DNA of 64,000 nucleotides from Posidoniimonas corsicana (GCF_007859765.1 NZ_SIHJ01000001.1:3451156-3515155); one strand, 5' to 3'. Positions 37,662-47,938 are shown, numbered from the stretch's first letter. The notes: generated by a model not told the origin, from the letters alone. Program-made: numbers and translations.

Positions 37662-40010
37662 CTAACGAGGGTACCGCAGCTCCGTACGCGTCACGCCCAG
37701 GGCTTCGACCTTGTCGCGCGACAGCGGCGCCGGGTGCAGCTTGCCCTCCGACCAGAGCCGCAGGGTGCTGAGCCGGGACTCGTCACCGGGGCGTTCAGAC
37801 TGGCCGATCGGCAGGATCGACATCGCCAGGTCCGGGTCGTGCATCGGCGCCCACTGCGTGTACGACTGGGCGGTCTGGCACGCGATCGTGCCGCCGTCGA
37901 TCACGTCGAGCGGCGGCAGGTTCAACGCGTGCTGGCGATCGAGCTCCGGGAAACCATCGAGCCCCTCGTAGTAGCCGAGCTTGCGTGACGTGACCGCCTG
38001 CCGGGCGAGCTCGGACCAGGCGTCCGGGTCGGGGCCGTACTTCTCCAGGCAGGCCACCCAGGCCGACTCGAGCGCCGCGTCCAGGAACTCGCGCTCTCGT
38101 CGGTTCAGCCGTGTGTCGGGCGATTCGGCCACACGCGAGGTGGCGGACTTGAGGAAGTAGGCGAGGCCCGACTCGCCCCCGCCGTACTGGAACGCCAGCT
38201 CGGTGTTGACGAAGCGGAAGAAGGTGCCGAGCTCCAGCGCAAGCGCCGCCCCCTCCCTGTCCAGCGACATCGACGCGCCGCGGTCTAGCCACGGGACCAG
38301 CACGCCCAGCGTCATGAGCGACGCGTCGGACAGCGCCTCGGGCTCCGTCTTGCCGAGGTGCAGTCCTAGCCGCACGATGTCGCGGCGGGCCGGGTTCACG
38401 CTGTCGTAGTGGATGTCGAGGACCTCGTCCGCGGTGAACCGGTCCTGCGCGACAAGCCGCTCACGCAGCCGCCAGGACCGCACGGTATCCCCCCCCATGC
38501 CGGTCATGGCGCCGATCGGGATCGGGTACCACGACCCGATCGGCCGGTGGTTGCCGCTGTAGAGGAAGCCGCTTGCCGGATTGAGCACGCTCGGCTTCAC
38601 GCCGTGCGGCAGCATCCCCCGCCACAGGTCGTCCGAGTCCCGTGCGGGGTGGGCCTTGCGCCCGTGCGACGGGTCGTGGGCCGACCGCAGCGGCAGCGCG
38701 CCCAGCGCTCGGTAGCCGATGTCGCCGCCGCGGTCGCCGAAGACGACGTTGGCCGTGGGAAACCGCCATCCTTCGAGCGCCGCGTCGAACTGCCCCGCGT
38801 CCTCCGCCCGGATCATCGCCAGCGCGCCCTGGATGGTCTCCCGATTGGGCTCGGCCATCGGCACGCGGCTCAGGGCGACCTCGCCATCAGCGGGCCGGGC
38901 GTAGCAGAACTCGGTCGCCACCGGGCCGAGCTCGGTCTCGCGGACTTGGTAGTTGATGGGATCGGCGTCGCGGACCTTGATCTCTTCCTGGAGCACGGTC
39001 ATCGGCTGCCAGCGTCCGTCCAGGCGGTAACGGTTGGGGTGGTCGGGGTCGGTCTCGAGCAGGAACAGGTCGGCCTGGTCCGCGCCCAGGGCGGTCATGC
39101 CCCACGCGACATTCGTTGAGAAGCCGATCAGGATCACCGGGCTGCCGGCCACGCCCATCCCCCGGGCGTTGAACGTCTTGCCCTGGATGTGGAACTCGTA
39201 GAACAACGACGGGTTGCGGACCGGCGTCTGCGGGTCGCTCACCAGCACGGCCGAGCCGGTGGTGGTCTTCGCCCCGCCCACCACCCAGGCGTGGCTGAAC
39301 TTGGGGCCGGGGGCGCCCGGCGGGCCGGGGGTCAGGCCTTGCTCGACGGCGTACTGCTGGACGCCGGATAGCCACTCGTCGCTGACATCCGACTTCTGCA
39401 CGACCGCCGGCGAGTCGTCCGGCGGCATACGCTCCAGGTCTTCCGGCTGCGGGAACGCCCTGCCGCGGTTGCGGCCGGCGATCAGGTCGCGGGTGCCGTC
39501 GGTGGCGAAGAACTGGCCCACATGCCACCACGACGCCAGGCAGTCGGCCGGAGTCCACGGTTCGTGCTCGACGCCGGTTGCTGCAAACAAGGCCGGCAGG
39601 TTGTCGGCGTTTTGTACGAACCAGTCGTTGACGCCGCGTGAGTAGGCCTCCAGCAGCGAGCGACTCTCCCCGTCCAAACCCGCCGCGGTCCGCTGGGCCG
39701 CGCGGTGGAAGCCGAAGGTCCGCATCTTGCGGTCGTGGTCGATCGACGTGTCGCGTCGGCGCAAACTCTTCACTTCGCCGACGACCTCAGCGAGCCGCCC
39801 CTGCACGGTCCGCAGCGCGTAGGTCATCTGGAACGCGCGGTCCTCCGCCGTGGCGTAGCCCAACCCGTAGAACGCGCCGGCGTCGGTTTCGGCGAAAACA
39901 TGGGGGACGCCCCACGGGTCGCGGAGCACCTCGACCGAATCGGCACGGGCCGCAGGCGCCAGGAAGAAAACAGCGAGCAGCAGGCAGCAGTAGCAGCGGC
40001 GCGGTTGCAT
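37662..40010 (-). CDS. penicillin acylase family amidohydrolase, secreted
   Basis: The product is 782 aa. The signal peptide (CYCCLLLAVFFLAPAARA) exports a precursor that should cut itself into two chains. The new chain begins at the serine of FSHAWVVGGAKTTTG, near residue 239, which becomes the N-terminal nucleophile. The alpha part starts DPWGVPHVFAETDAGAFYGLGYATAEDR, here only characterised by its motif type. Most relatives have Ser-Asn-Ala-Trp at the cut; this one has Ser-His-Ala-Trp. Substrates in this family include beta-lactam side chains and acyl-homoserine lactones, so quorum quenching or amide scavenging is possible. None can be chosen here. Confidence 0.9.
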   Translation of the reverse strand: MQPRRCYCCLLLAVFFLAPAARADSVEVLRDPWGVPHVFAETDAGAFYGLGYATAEDRAFQMTYALRTVQGRLAEVVGEVKSLRRRDTSIDHDRKMRTFGFHRAAQRTAAGLDGESRSLLEAYSRGVNDWFVQNADNLPALFAATGVEHEPWTPADCLASWWHVGQFFATDGTRDLIAGRNRGRAFPQPEDLERMPPDDSPAVVQKSDVSDEWLSGVQQYAVEQGLTPGPPGAPGPKFSHAWVVGGAKTTTGSAVLVSDPQTPVRNPSLFYEFHIQGKTFNARGMGVAGSPVILIGFSTNVAWGMTALGADQADLFLLETDPDHPNRYRLDGRWQPMTVLQEEIKVRDADPINYQVRETELGPVATEFCYARPADGEVALSRVPMAEPNRETIQGALAMIRAEDAGQFDAALEGWRFPTANVVFGDRGGDIGYRALGALPLRSAHDPSHGRKAHPARDSDDLWRGMLPHGVKPSVLNPASGFLYSGNHRPIGSWYPIPIGAMTGMGGDTVRSWRLRERLVAQDRFTADEVLDIHYDSVNPARRDIVRLGLHLGKTEPEALSDASLMTLGVLVPWLDRGASMSLDREGAALALELGTFFRFVNTELAFQYGGGESGLAYFLKSATSRVAESPDTRLNRREREFLDAALESAWVACLEKYGPDPDAWSELARQAVTSRKLGYYEGLDGFPELDRQHALNLPPLDVIDGGTIACQTAQSYTQWAPMHDPDLAMSILPIGQSERPGDESRLSTLRLWSEGKLHPAPLSRDKVEALGVTRTELRYPR

Positions 40011-40111
40011 GTCGCCCCCATGGATAGACGGAGGACAGGGACCAGAGCACAGACCCCTGAGTTGTAGGGCTCGGGCGATGGCGTGTCAAAGAAATCCGCC
40101 GGCCGCGTGGT

Positions 40112-40906
40112 CTAGGGCCACTCCGGCTCGCGTTTCTCCAGGAACGCCTCGAGGCCCTGCTGGGCCGCCTCGGTGGTGCGCGCGGTGGCGGTGGCGATCG
40201 CGCCGCTGGAGAGCTGCGTAACCAGCTGCTCGCCGACGGTCTCGAGCAGCAGACGCTTGGTGAGCTGCACCGACTCGGGCGCTCCGGCGGCGCACTCCTT
40301 CGCCAGCTCGACCGCGCGCGCCCACAACAGCGGGGTGTCGACCGTCTCGTGGTAGACGCCGATGCGGAGCGCCTCGTCGGCCGGGATCTGCTGGCTGCTC
40401 AACAGCAGCCGCGATGCGGGTCCGGCGCCCAAGCGGAACGCCAACAGCGGCGACTCCACGCCCGCCACCACACCGAGCCGCGGCTCGGGGAAGCCGAAGG
40501 TGGCCTCCGGCGAGGCGATGGCGATGTCGGCCGCCAGCACCAGCCCGGCGCCGGCGCCCACCGCCGGTCCATTTACCGCCGCGATGATCGGCTTGGGGAG
40601 CTGCAGCATCTCGAGCACCAGGTCGCGCAGCTGCTCGGCCTCCTCACCCCAGCGGACCATGTCGGCCGCCGGGTCCGGGCCGCCGGCGGCCATCTCCTCG
40701 ACATCGCGGCCCGCGCAGAACGCCGCGCCCGCGCCCGTAAGCACCATGACACGGACGCGGCGTTCCTGGTGCACGTCGGACAACGCGACGCGGAGGTCCT
40801 CGATCATCGCCCGCGTCAGCGCGTTGCGTTTCTGCTGGCGGTTGATCGTCACCGTGGCGACCGGACCGTCAACCCTCACCTCGATCGAGTTGCTCTGCAT
40901 AATCAT
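40112..40906 (-). CDS. enoyl-CoA hydratase/isomerase family protein
   Basis: The product is 264 aa. The crotonase fold is shown by ATVTINRQQKRNALTRAM, the CoA/oxyanion-hole segment GAAFCAGRDVEEMAAGG (about residues 58-75), and KPIIAAVNGPAVGAGAGLVLAADIAIAS (summarised; about 103-130). EPRLGVVAG follows. These enzymes hydrate or isomerise an enoyl-CoA. The AtuA-like gene upstream, 44 bp away and in the same direction, suggests a joint role in branched or isoprenoid acyl-CoA breakdown. Methylglutaconyl-CoA hydratase is one possibility. Confidence 0.9.
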   Translation of the reverse strand: MIMQSNSIEVRVDGPVATVTINRQQKRNALTRAMIEDLRVALSDVHQERRVRVMVLTGAGAAFCAGRDVEEMAAGGPDPAADMVRWGEEAEQLRDLVLEMLQLPKPIIAAVNGPAVGAGAGLVLAADIAIASPEATFGFPEPRLGVVAGVESPLLAFRLGAGPASRLLLSSQQIPADEALRIGVYHETVDTPLLWARAVELAKECAAGAPESVQLTKRLLLETVGEQLVTQLSSGAIATATARTTEAAQQGLEAFLEKREPEWP

Positions 40907-40950
40907 CGGTTAAATGCCTAAGGTTTGCTCGCTGGCCTGAGGCCGGTGAG

Positions 40951-42078
40951 CTAGTCTACCCACTGCTGTGCGGGCTTGATATCGATCGACCACTCCAGCA
41001 GCTCAACAGGGAGCACCGTCGGCCACTGCCGGTACCGGGGCTCTACGAGCGGCGGCCCGCCGATCCGCCGGAGGCCGAGCACGCCGCTGGCGACCTCGAG
41101 CACGCCCGCTAGCTCGGCCGCCGCGTTCTCTACCTTCGCCCGGTTGGCATGGTGCAGCGTCACTTCCACCAGCGCTCCGTCGGCCGCCGCTGACGGCGGG
41201 CAGATGCACGGGCGGAGCTCGGGCGGGGCGTTGGTGAGCACCTCCTCGAGTCGGCCCCGCGCGGCGGCTTCGGACGCCCAGAGGACCAGGCGCGCCTGGT
41301 AACCGTCGAGGTAGGTCAGCGTGAGGTTGGATTGGTCGGGGTCGACAGCGCTGGATGTCTCGGCGAACCGCCGGCGGGCGGAATCCGTCAGTTCGGCGCC
41401 GCCGAAGAACTCCACGTCGAGGTCGGCGGTCAGTTCGGCCTGCAGCGATTGTTCCGGCGACCACTCCGGCCGCCGCAGCGTGTCGCTGACTGCCTGCGGG
41501 CTGCAATCGGCCAGCGTCTGCCCGAGCTTCCGGGCGGTCGGGAGGTCGCGTTTCCCGGTCGCGGCCCGAGCGACGGCCTCGCACAGGACGGCCGGGGTCT
41601 CGTGCGCGGTGAGCACGGCCCGCGCGCCCTGCTTGACCGCCTGCGACACCGCTCGCGGGCCGAGGCTAGCGATCGCGCCGACCGTCTTGGCGCTGAGCTC
41701 CACAAACCGCTGGCCCGTTTCCGCGTGGGCCAGGTCGGTGTGCAGCAGCAGCTCCTCCAGGCGGTCGAGCACGTCCTGGCCCCGCACCACCGCCAGCGGC
41801 AAATCGGGGTTGCCGGTGTCGACGAGCGTCTGGGCAGCGTGCGGGCCCGCGATGCTGGGGTCGCCGCCGGCCAGGCTCGCCACCAGGCGGAGCTGGGCGT
41901 CCATGTAGAGCTGGGGCCCCAGCGTCCGCAGCGTCCTCGGCAGCTGCTCGGCGGGCGCGTCGCCGCCGCTCAGCGGGCCGGCGTCGAGCAGCAGGAAGTC
42001 GACGCCCTCGAGCTGGCGGGCCCAGGCCGGCGTGCGTGGCCCGCGCAGGTCGTGGTGCGCTAGCCGCAGTGCGTTCAT
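40951..42078 (-). CDS. AtuA-like (DUF1446-related) protein, tentative
   Basis: The product is 375 aa. The ATG at 42078 has GAGGA upstream; longer frames add Arg-rich non-coding-looking sequence. By eye it follows the AtuA family (acyclic terpene utilisation) at three places: [43 protein letters not shown], and [16 protein letters not shown] (the family usually has YLDGYxAEG). It lacks several of the family's glycine-rich stretches, so it is either distant or degenerate. AtuA genes occur in terpenoid catabolism clusters, and the enoyl-CoA hydratase just downstream fits that. Membership is not certain. Confidence 0.5.
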   Translation of the reverse strand: MNALRLAHHDLRGPRTPAWARQLEGVDFLLLDAGPLSGGDAPAEQLPRTLRTLGPQLYMDAQLRLVASLAGGDPSIAGPHAAQTLVDTGNPDLPLAVVRGQDVLDRLEELLLHTDLAHAETGQRFVELSAKTVGAIASLGPRAVSQAVKQGARAVLTAHETPAVLCEAVARAATGKRDLPTARKLGQTLADCSPQAVSDTLRRPEWSPEQSLQAELTADLDVEFFGGAELTDSARRRFAETSSAVDPDQSNLTLTYLDGYQARLVLWASEAAARGRLEEVLTNAPPELRPCICPPSAAADGALVEVTLHHANRAKVENAAAELAGVLEVASGVLGLRRIGGPPLVEPRYRQWPTVLPVELLEWSIDIKPAQQWVD

Positions 42079-42307
42079 GGGGCGTCCTCTTTTCGCATCA
42101 GGCGTTGCCGCTCGGCCACGGCGTTGCCTTTTCGCGTCACGGCTGGGCCGCCTGAACCCACGGAATCGGCGGCGTGAGATAATCACAAACACTTTTCAAA
42201 CAACAGTTTACGTCCTTTCACGGCGGCCGCGAAGCGCCCTGTGGCGCCACCGCTGCAATAAGGCTCGGCGAAGCAGCTCATCTCCCGCACACCGAGAGGA
42301 TTCGCCC

Positions 42308-43867
<1,560 letters not shown>

Positions 43868-43888
43868 TTAACGCCGCGTAGCCGACCA

Positions 43889-44836
43889 CTAGGCGGACGC
43901 CTGGTGGTAGGCGAAACAAGCAATCTCGAGCCTCGCCAACTCGTCGGCCGTTTCGGCCGGCGAGTTTGGCCTGCGCAGCGGGTCCTTCGCCAGCAGCCGG
44001 TGGATGAGCGACGCCACGGCCTTGGGCGTCCCCGGCGCGGCGGACCGGATGCACTCGGGCTTCGCCTGCCGGTGCAGCGCGATCAGCTCGGCCGGCCCCT
44101 CGGCGAGGAATGGCGGCCGTCCCGACAGCAGCTCGTACATCGTGGCGCCGAGGCTGTAGAGGTCGCTGCGGCGGTCGGCCGAGCACGCGGAGGTGACCAT
44201 CTCCGGCGCAATGTAGTTCAGCGTGCCGATCACCGGCCGCGCGGCCCAGCTCTTGGCCTCGCTGTGGGTCTGGCAGAACCCCAGGTCGAGCAGCGTGGCG
44301 TGGCCGTCGGGCGAGAGGAAGATGTTGCTCGGCTTCACGTCGGCGTGGATCACGCCCGCCTGCTGGTTCAGCGCGTCGAGCGCCTGGCAGACCTGCCGCG
44401 CGATCCACAGCGTCTGCGGCAGCGTGGGGCGTACGCCGCGGGCCAGCGCCGACGACAGCGACTCGCCAACCAGCCGCGGCAGGGCCACGTAGAACGGCGG
44501 CTGCGAGACCTGCGCGCCGAGCACCGACACCAGGTTCGGGTGGCTGGCCTGCCGGCCGACCCACGCCTCGCGTCGCATGGTCTCGATGGCGGTCGCGTCC
44601 TGCCACCACTCGCGGCGCAGCGCCTTGATAGCATAGGTGGCGGCGGAGTCTGGGGAGTCCGCCGGCCGAGCCAGGTAGACCCGCGACAGGGCGCCCTCGG
44701 CGAGCAGCTGGGTCAGCTGCCAGGGGCCCATGCGGCCGACCATCTTGCGTCGGGCGCCGCCGCCAAAAATGGTCCGGGTTGTGGTCGAGGGAGCTGTCGC
44801 CATACGACGCCGACTTTCAGGAAGAGATTCACGCAC
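43889..44836 (-). CDS. Ser/Thr protein kinase with altered HRD and DFG motifs
   Basis: The product is 315 aa if the GTG at 44836 is used, or 304 from the ATG at 44803; neither has a strong ribosome binding site. The ATP lysine is in YAIKALRREW. The glycine loop reads AEGALSRV and has lost two of three glycines. The catalytic loop is HADVKPSN (HRD has become HAD, Asp kept, near residue 163) and DFG is DLG (near 183). APE is kept (IAPEM). There is no membrane helix. Loss of the HRD arginine removes the usual control through activation-loop phosphorylation, so it may be constitutively active or weakly active. It converges on sigA with 21 bp between. Confidence 0.88.
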   Translation of the reverse strand: MRESLPESRRRMATAPSTTTRTIFGGGARRKMVGRMGPWQLTQLLAEGALSRVYLARPADSPDSAATYAIKALRREWWQDATAIETMRREAWVGRQASHPNLVSVLGAQVSQPPFYVALPRLVGESLSSALARGVRPTLPQTLWIARQVCQALDALNQQAGVIHADVKPSNIFLSPDGHATLLDLGFCQTHSEAKSWAARPVIGTLNYIAPEMVTSACSADRRSDLYSLGATMYELLSGRPPFLAEGPAELIALHRQAKPECIRSAAPGTPKAVASLIHRLLAKDPLRRPNSPAETADELARLEIACFAYHQASA

Positions 44837-44951
44837 CTGACGATCAAATCGGATAGATCTGCTGGCGAATTGAGGAGAGCCCTGCGTTACGGGAAACGGC
44901 CGTCACACTGGGCGGCCCTGGTAAATCTCGCGGCCGATTCTGCCGTCGGCG

Positions 44952-44980
44952 TTGAGACCGGCCAGCCGCCGGTCTACGAT
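44952..44980 (+). promoter_or_regulatory. candidate sigma-70-type promoter of the dockerin/PEP-CTERM gene
   Basis: TTGAGA at 44952-44957 and TACGAT at 44975-44980 stand exactly 17 nt apart. The ATG at 45054 would be about 67 nt after the start point. Confidence 0.45.
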
Positions 44981-45053
44981 CAAAGGATAGCCGTGCCCCG
45001 CCGACGCAACCGCACGGAGGCCCTTGTCCCGCGTCTGCCCGGTCGGTCCCGCC

Positions 45054-46910
45054 ATGACTCGTCTGCTCGCCATTGCAATCGCCTTCTGCTGCATGGCGTG
45101 CCCCGCGTGCTGGGCGAGCGAATCGGTGCGGGTGCTAGCAACCACGGAACGGCCGATCCCAGGCGGTGGGCTGACGCCCGTAAGCTGGCGCGAAAGCCAC
45201 CTGACCCCCGACGGTGGCGCCTGGGCGATGGTGGAGAGTCCCATCGAGTCCTGCGGGCTGATCAATTGCCAGTTTGTCCCGGTGCACCTGCTGCAGCTCG
45301 ACGCCGGCGGGGCGGCGATCGCGTCGGTAGAGGTCGGCCGACGCAACACCTCCCCGTTTAGCCCCGGCCCGGTACTTCAGCTCGCCACTGACCGCCAAAG
45401 CGGCGACGCGGTCTACACCTCCGGGGCGCCCGACACGCCCGCTGGTCTGTGGACGCTACCAGCCGGCCAGGACACGCCCACACTGCTCGCCACAACCGAC
45501 GAGCAGCTGTTCGTCGACAATCAATTCGCCCGGGAAATCGGCATCGGGAAGCCTGGCGAGGCGTACTACAGCGGCCGTTTTCAGCTAAGCCAAGCGGTCA
45601 CCGCGGACCAGGACACCGCCATCTGGAGGACGCGCGACGGCGCAACCGAGGTCATCGCCCGCGAGGGATCGCCGGCGCCCGGGGTGCCCGGCGCGTTGCT
45701 CGGTCCGATCGGCCACCACACCCCGCTGATCATCATCGGCTCCAACCCCACCGTGGCGCCCTTCGCCAGCAGCCGCGGCGGCGTGGCGTTCTGGGCGGAG
45801 ATCAAGATCCCCGGGTTCGAGTTCGTTCAGGAACGCGGGCTGTGGGCCGACCGAGGCAACGGTACGCAGCTGGTGACGCGGACCAGCCTGCCTGCCCCCG
45901 GAACTGAGGCCGGCAACGTGTTTGCGCCCGAGACCGGCTTCTCGATCCTCACCAGCTCGCGGGCGTTTTCCGACCCGCAGATCACCGACAACGGCGACGT
46001 GGTGTTCGCCGCCAACCTCCGCAGCGGCATTAGCGGGTGGGACGGCCTGTGGAGGTCGCCCGCCAGCGGCGGTCTTCACGCGCTGATGACCGTGCATGAC
46101 GCGGTGGCGGCAGCCGCCCGGCCCGACGATCGCGAGGCGACGTTTCGCCGAATCGGCGAGTTCAGCGCCGCCAACTCCGGACACGTCGCGTTCACCGGCG
46201 CGATGCAGATGGAAACCATCGTCCAGGACGAGTTCGGAAACGAGTACTCGGAGTACGAAGATCAGGATGGCGTCTGGCTCTACTCGCCAGGGGCGGGTTT
46301 GGAGCTCGTTGACCTGACGCAGAACGAACCGCCGCACGAAGTCACCAGCACCTACGAGTCTGGCTTCCGCGTCAACGACGCCGGGCAGGTCGCGTTCACA
46401 CGTTTCAGCTACGGGGATGTCGATAACCACCAGGCGCTCGCGGCGTTGGGACGCGGCGGAGGGTTGGTTGAAATACTCCAGACCGGCGACACCGTCGACA
46501 TTGGCCAGGACGCCACGCCCGACCTTCGCACCATTTCGAGTTTCAGCCTGCAGGACTTCGACAACGCCGGCCGCGTGCTGATCCAGGCGTGGTTTGAAGA
46601 AGGCGGCTCGGCGCTGATCGTTTCGGACGCGGTCACCGCCCCCGCGGCAGCCGGCGACTACAACGGCGATGGCCTTGTCGACGCGGCGGACTACCAGACG
46701 TGGCGTTCGACCTACGGCGCCCAGGTCCGCGTCGGCGATGGCGCCGACGGCAACCTCAACGGGGTGATCGACGCCGGCGACTTCACCCACTGGCGGGACC
46801 TCTACGCGCCGGCCCAGTTTAACGCGGCGCCCGAGCCGGGCGTGGTCGTCCAGCTGGGGATCGCCGCCGCGCTGGCCGTTTGGGGGCGATCGCGGAGGGC
46901 CGCGGGCTGA
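45054..46910 (+). CDS. secreted beta-rich protein with dockerin-like repeat and PEP-CTERM-type tail
   Basis: The product is 618 aa. The ATG at 45054 opens a signal peptide (MTRLLAIAIAFCCMACPACWA). The body contains repeated blocks of about 90-120 residues with GLWxxP/A patterns, such as SGWDGLWRSPASGG, and looks like a beta-propeller or beta-helix. At about residues 533-583 a dockerin type I-like calcium motif pair occurs (GDYNGDGLVDAADYQTWR and GNLNGVIDAGDFTHWR). The last 27 residues give PEPG, a hydrophobic helix and Arg-Arg, the layout of a PEP-CTERM sorting signal recognised by an exosortase. The protein should be exported and anchored at the cell surface or in matrix. Its ligand is unknown. 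Confidence 0.88.
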   Translation: MTRLLAIAIAFCCMACPACWASESVRVLATTERPIPGGGLTPVSWRESHLTPDGGAWAMVESPIESCGLINCQFVPVHLLQLDAGGAAIASVEVGRRNTSPFSPGPVLQLATDRQSGDAVYTSGAPDTPAGLWTLPAGQDTPTLLATTDEQLFVDNQFAREIGIGKPGEAYYSGRFQLSQAVTADQDTAIWRTRDGATEVIAREGSPAPGVPGALLGPIGHHTPLIIIGSNPTVAPFASSRGGVAFWAEIKIPGFEFVQERGLWADRGNGTQLVTRTSLPAPGTEAGNVFAPETGFSILTSSRAFSDPQITDNGDVVFAANLRSGISGWDGLWRSPASGGLHALMTVHDAVAAAARPDDREATFRRIGEFSAANSGHVAFTGAMQMETIVQDEFGNEYSEYEDQDGVWLYSPGAGLELVDLTQNEPPHEVTSTYESGFRVNDAGQVAFTRFSYGDVDNHQALAALGRGGGLVEILQTGDTVDIGQDATPDLRTISSFSLQDFDNAGRVLIQAWFEEGGSALIVSDAVTAPAAAGDYNGDGLVDAADYQTWRSTYGAQVRVGDGADGNLNGVIDAGDFTHWRDLYAPAQFNAAPEPGVVVQLGIAAALAVWGRSRRAAG

Positions 46911-46997
46911 CGCCGCAGGCAGCCGCCCGGCGGATATCTTTTGGGAAATCTCCGCCGGCGATTTGCTTAGCCCCCGAACGTGACCTATTCATTGAGT

Positions 46998-47030
46998 GGC
47001 GGGGCATTGTCCCGCCCGTCTTCTTTTCTC
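46998..47030 (+). terminator. intrinsic terminator of the dockerin/PEP-CTERM gene
   Basis: GGCGGG at 46998-47003 pairs with CCCGCC at 47011-47016 around a 7-nt loop, followed by a T-rich run with cttcttttctc. It lies 88 nt after the stop at 46910 and just before the riboswitch, so the riboswitch transcript should start independently. Confidence 0.7.
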
Positions 47031-47067
47031 TCCAATTTCCTCTTTTCAGCGTCTTGTCCCTCCCTGA

Positions 47068-47180
47068 GGGGCTACCGATAAAGGCAAACCCGTCGTAAGG
47101 CGGGGACGCAAAGCCATGGGTCTTACGCGCGGACTCGTTCCGCGTGCCTGAGATCGCCAGGCCGCCGGACAATCAGCCCC
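47068..47180 (+). promoter_or_regulatory. cyclic di-GMP-I (GEMM) riboswitch
   Basis: The class signature is plain. GGCAAACC at 47083-47090 is followed by a GNRA-capped stem (CCCGTC-GTAA-GGCGGG), GACGCAAAGCC at 47105-47115 and a receptor segment ATGGGTC. A G/C hairpin (GCGCGGA...TCCGCG) comes next, then GATCGCCAGGCCGCCGG at 47152-47168. The closing stem GGGGCT (47068-47073) with AGCCCC (47175-47180) is perfect. By my alignment the base matching G20 of the Vibrio Vc2 aptamer is G, which favours c-di-GMP over cGAMP. No T-run hairpin follows directly, so control is probably at translation of the small ORF 27 nt downstream. Confidence 0.9.
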
Positions 47181-47206
47181 AGAGGCGGATTGCTACGGAG
47201 CGACCC

Positions 47207-47392
47207 ATGAGCTTCTCTCTTGCCCACCTCTCGTGGATCAGCGTCCCTAGCAGCCAAGTCCGTCTCGTTCGCCGCGGGTTCGCCCCCAGTCCGGACGCCA
47301 CGATCTTGCCCCTCGTGACGCCGAAAGAACGTCCGTCCTTGCCCACGGACCGCAGCGGGACCGCCCGACCCTCGTCTGCACGCGGCGACTGA
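47207..47392 (+). CDS. small ORF under the c-di-GMP riboswitch, 61 aa
   Basis: The ATG at 47207 has CGGAG 6 nt upstream and follows the riboswitch by 26 nt. The peptide begins MSFSLAHLSWISVPSSQVRL, is Arg/Pro/Ser-rich and has no membrane helix or signal peptide. I recognise no family. Position and ribosome binding site are the only evidence that it is translated; the alternative is that the riboswitch controls a non-coding RNA that ends at 47550. A terminator lies 138 nt after its stop. Confidence 0.4.
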   Translation: MSFSLAHLSWISVPSSQVRLVRRGFAPSPDATILPLVTPKERPSLPTDRSGTARPSSARGD

Positions 47393-47529
47393 TTCCCTCC
47401 CCGTTGGGGCGGGCCTGCCCGAGCTGCCGATCACGCGGTGTCCCCCGTTGGTCCCACGCTCGGCGGGCCCTGCCCCCTCTTTTTTCCCGCAGGATCGGCG
47501 TGCCCCCGGCCGCGGTGAGGCGCCCCGCA

Positions 47530-47550
47530 GGCCCGAAAAGGGCCTTTTTC
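47530..47550 (+). terminator. intrinsic terminator closing the riboswitch transcript
   Basis: GGCCC (47530-47534), a GAAAA loop and GGGCC (47540-47544) are followed at once by TTTTTC. It separates the riboswitch unit from rpmG, whose start is 137 nt further on. Confidence 0.8.
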
Positions 47551-47627
47551 ATTGGCCGGTTGTCGGCTAGACTGTGCGATTCGACCTCGACCGGGGTCGC
47601 CAACAGGCCCCGCCGGTCCCGCGGTCT

Positions 47628-47670
47628 CCCGACACAGCGTCCGACATACTGCGTCCCGACATAGCGTCCG
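47628..47670 (+). repeat. three short direct repeats in the rpmG leader
   Basis: CCCGACACAGCGT, CCGACATACTGCGT and CCCGACATAGCGT follow one another without gaps, ending 17 nt before the rpmG start codon. They could be a protein or RNA-binding site or a chance expansion. Confidence 0.5.
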
Positions 47671-47686
47671 AAGCGAGCAACCGATC

Positions 47687-47863
47687 ATGGCCAAGAGCAC
47701 TGGCAAGCGGAAGAAGAAGGTCGAGTCCGTGTTCCTCGTCTGCGAGGAGACCGGCGACTACAACTACACCGTGCGCCGCAAGCTGGGCGGGGAGAAGCTG
47801 AAGCTGAAGAAGTTCTGCCCGCGTCTGCGCAAGCACACCATCCACAACGAGAAGAAGAAGTAG
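47687..47863 (+). CDS. rpmG: 50S ribosomal protein L33
   Basis: The product is 58 aa. The family pattern is [18 protein letters not shown] and [20 protein letters not shown]. It is a small basic protein of the large ribosomal subunit near the E site. Zinc-type L33 has two CxxC pairs. Here only the single cysteines in LVCEE and FCPRL remain, so it is probably the zinc-free form. recJ follows after 75 bp in the same direction. Confidence 0.96.
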   Translation: MAKSTGKRKKKVESVFLVCEETGDYNYTVRRKLGGEKLKLKKFCPRLRKHTIHNEKKK

Positions 47864-47938
47864 CCCGCGGACCGAGCCCCGCCCCCGCTGCTGCTTCCTC
47901 CTCGTTCACCGCCCGCGGCGCACCCCGTCAGGGACCAG

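Noticed and set aside
47054-47082. TTGTCC-17-GATAAA as promoter of the riboswitch transcript
   Set aside because: The start point would fall inside the aptamer and remove its closing stem.
47123-47603. Minus-strand frames across the riboswitch region
   Set aside because: They include the complement of the aptamer and terminator and have no ribosome binding sites.
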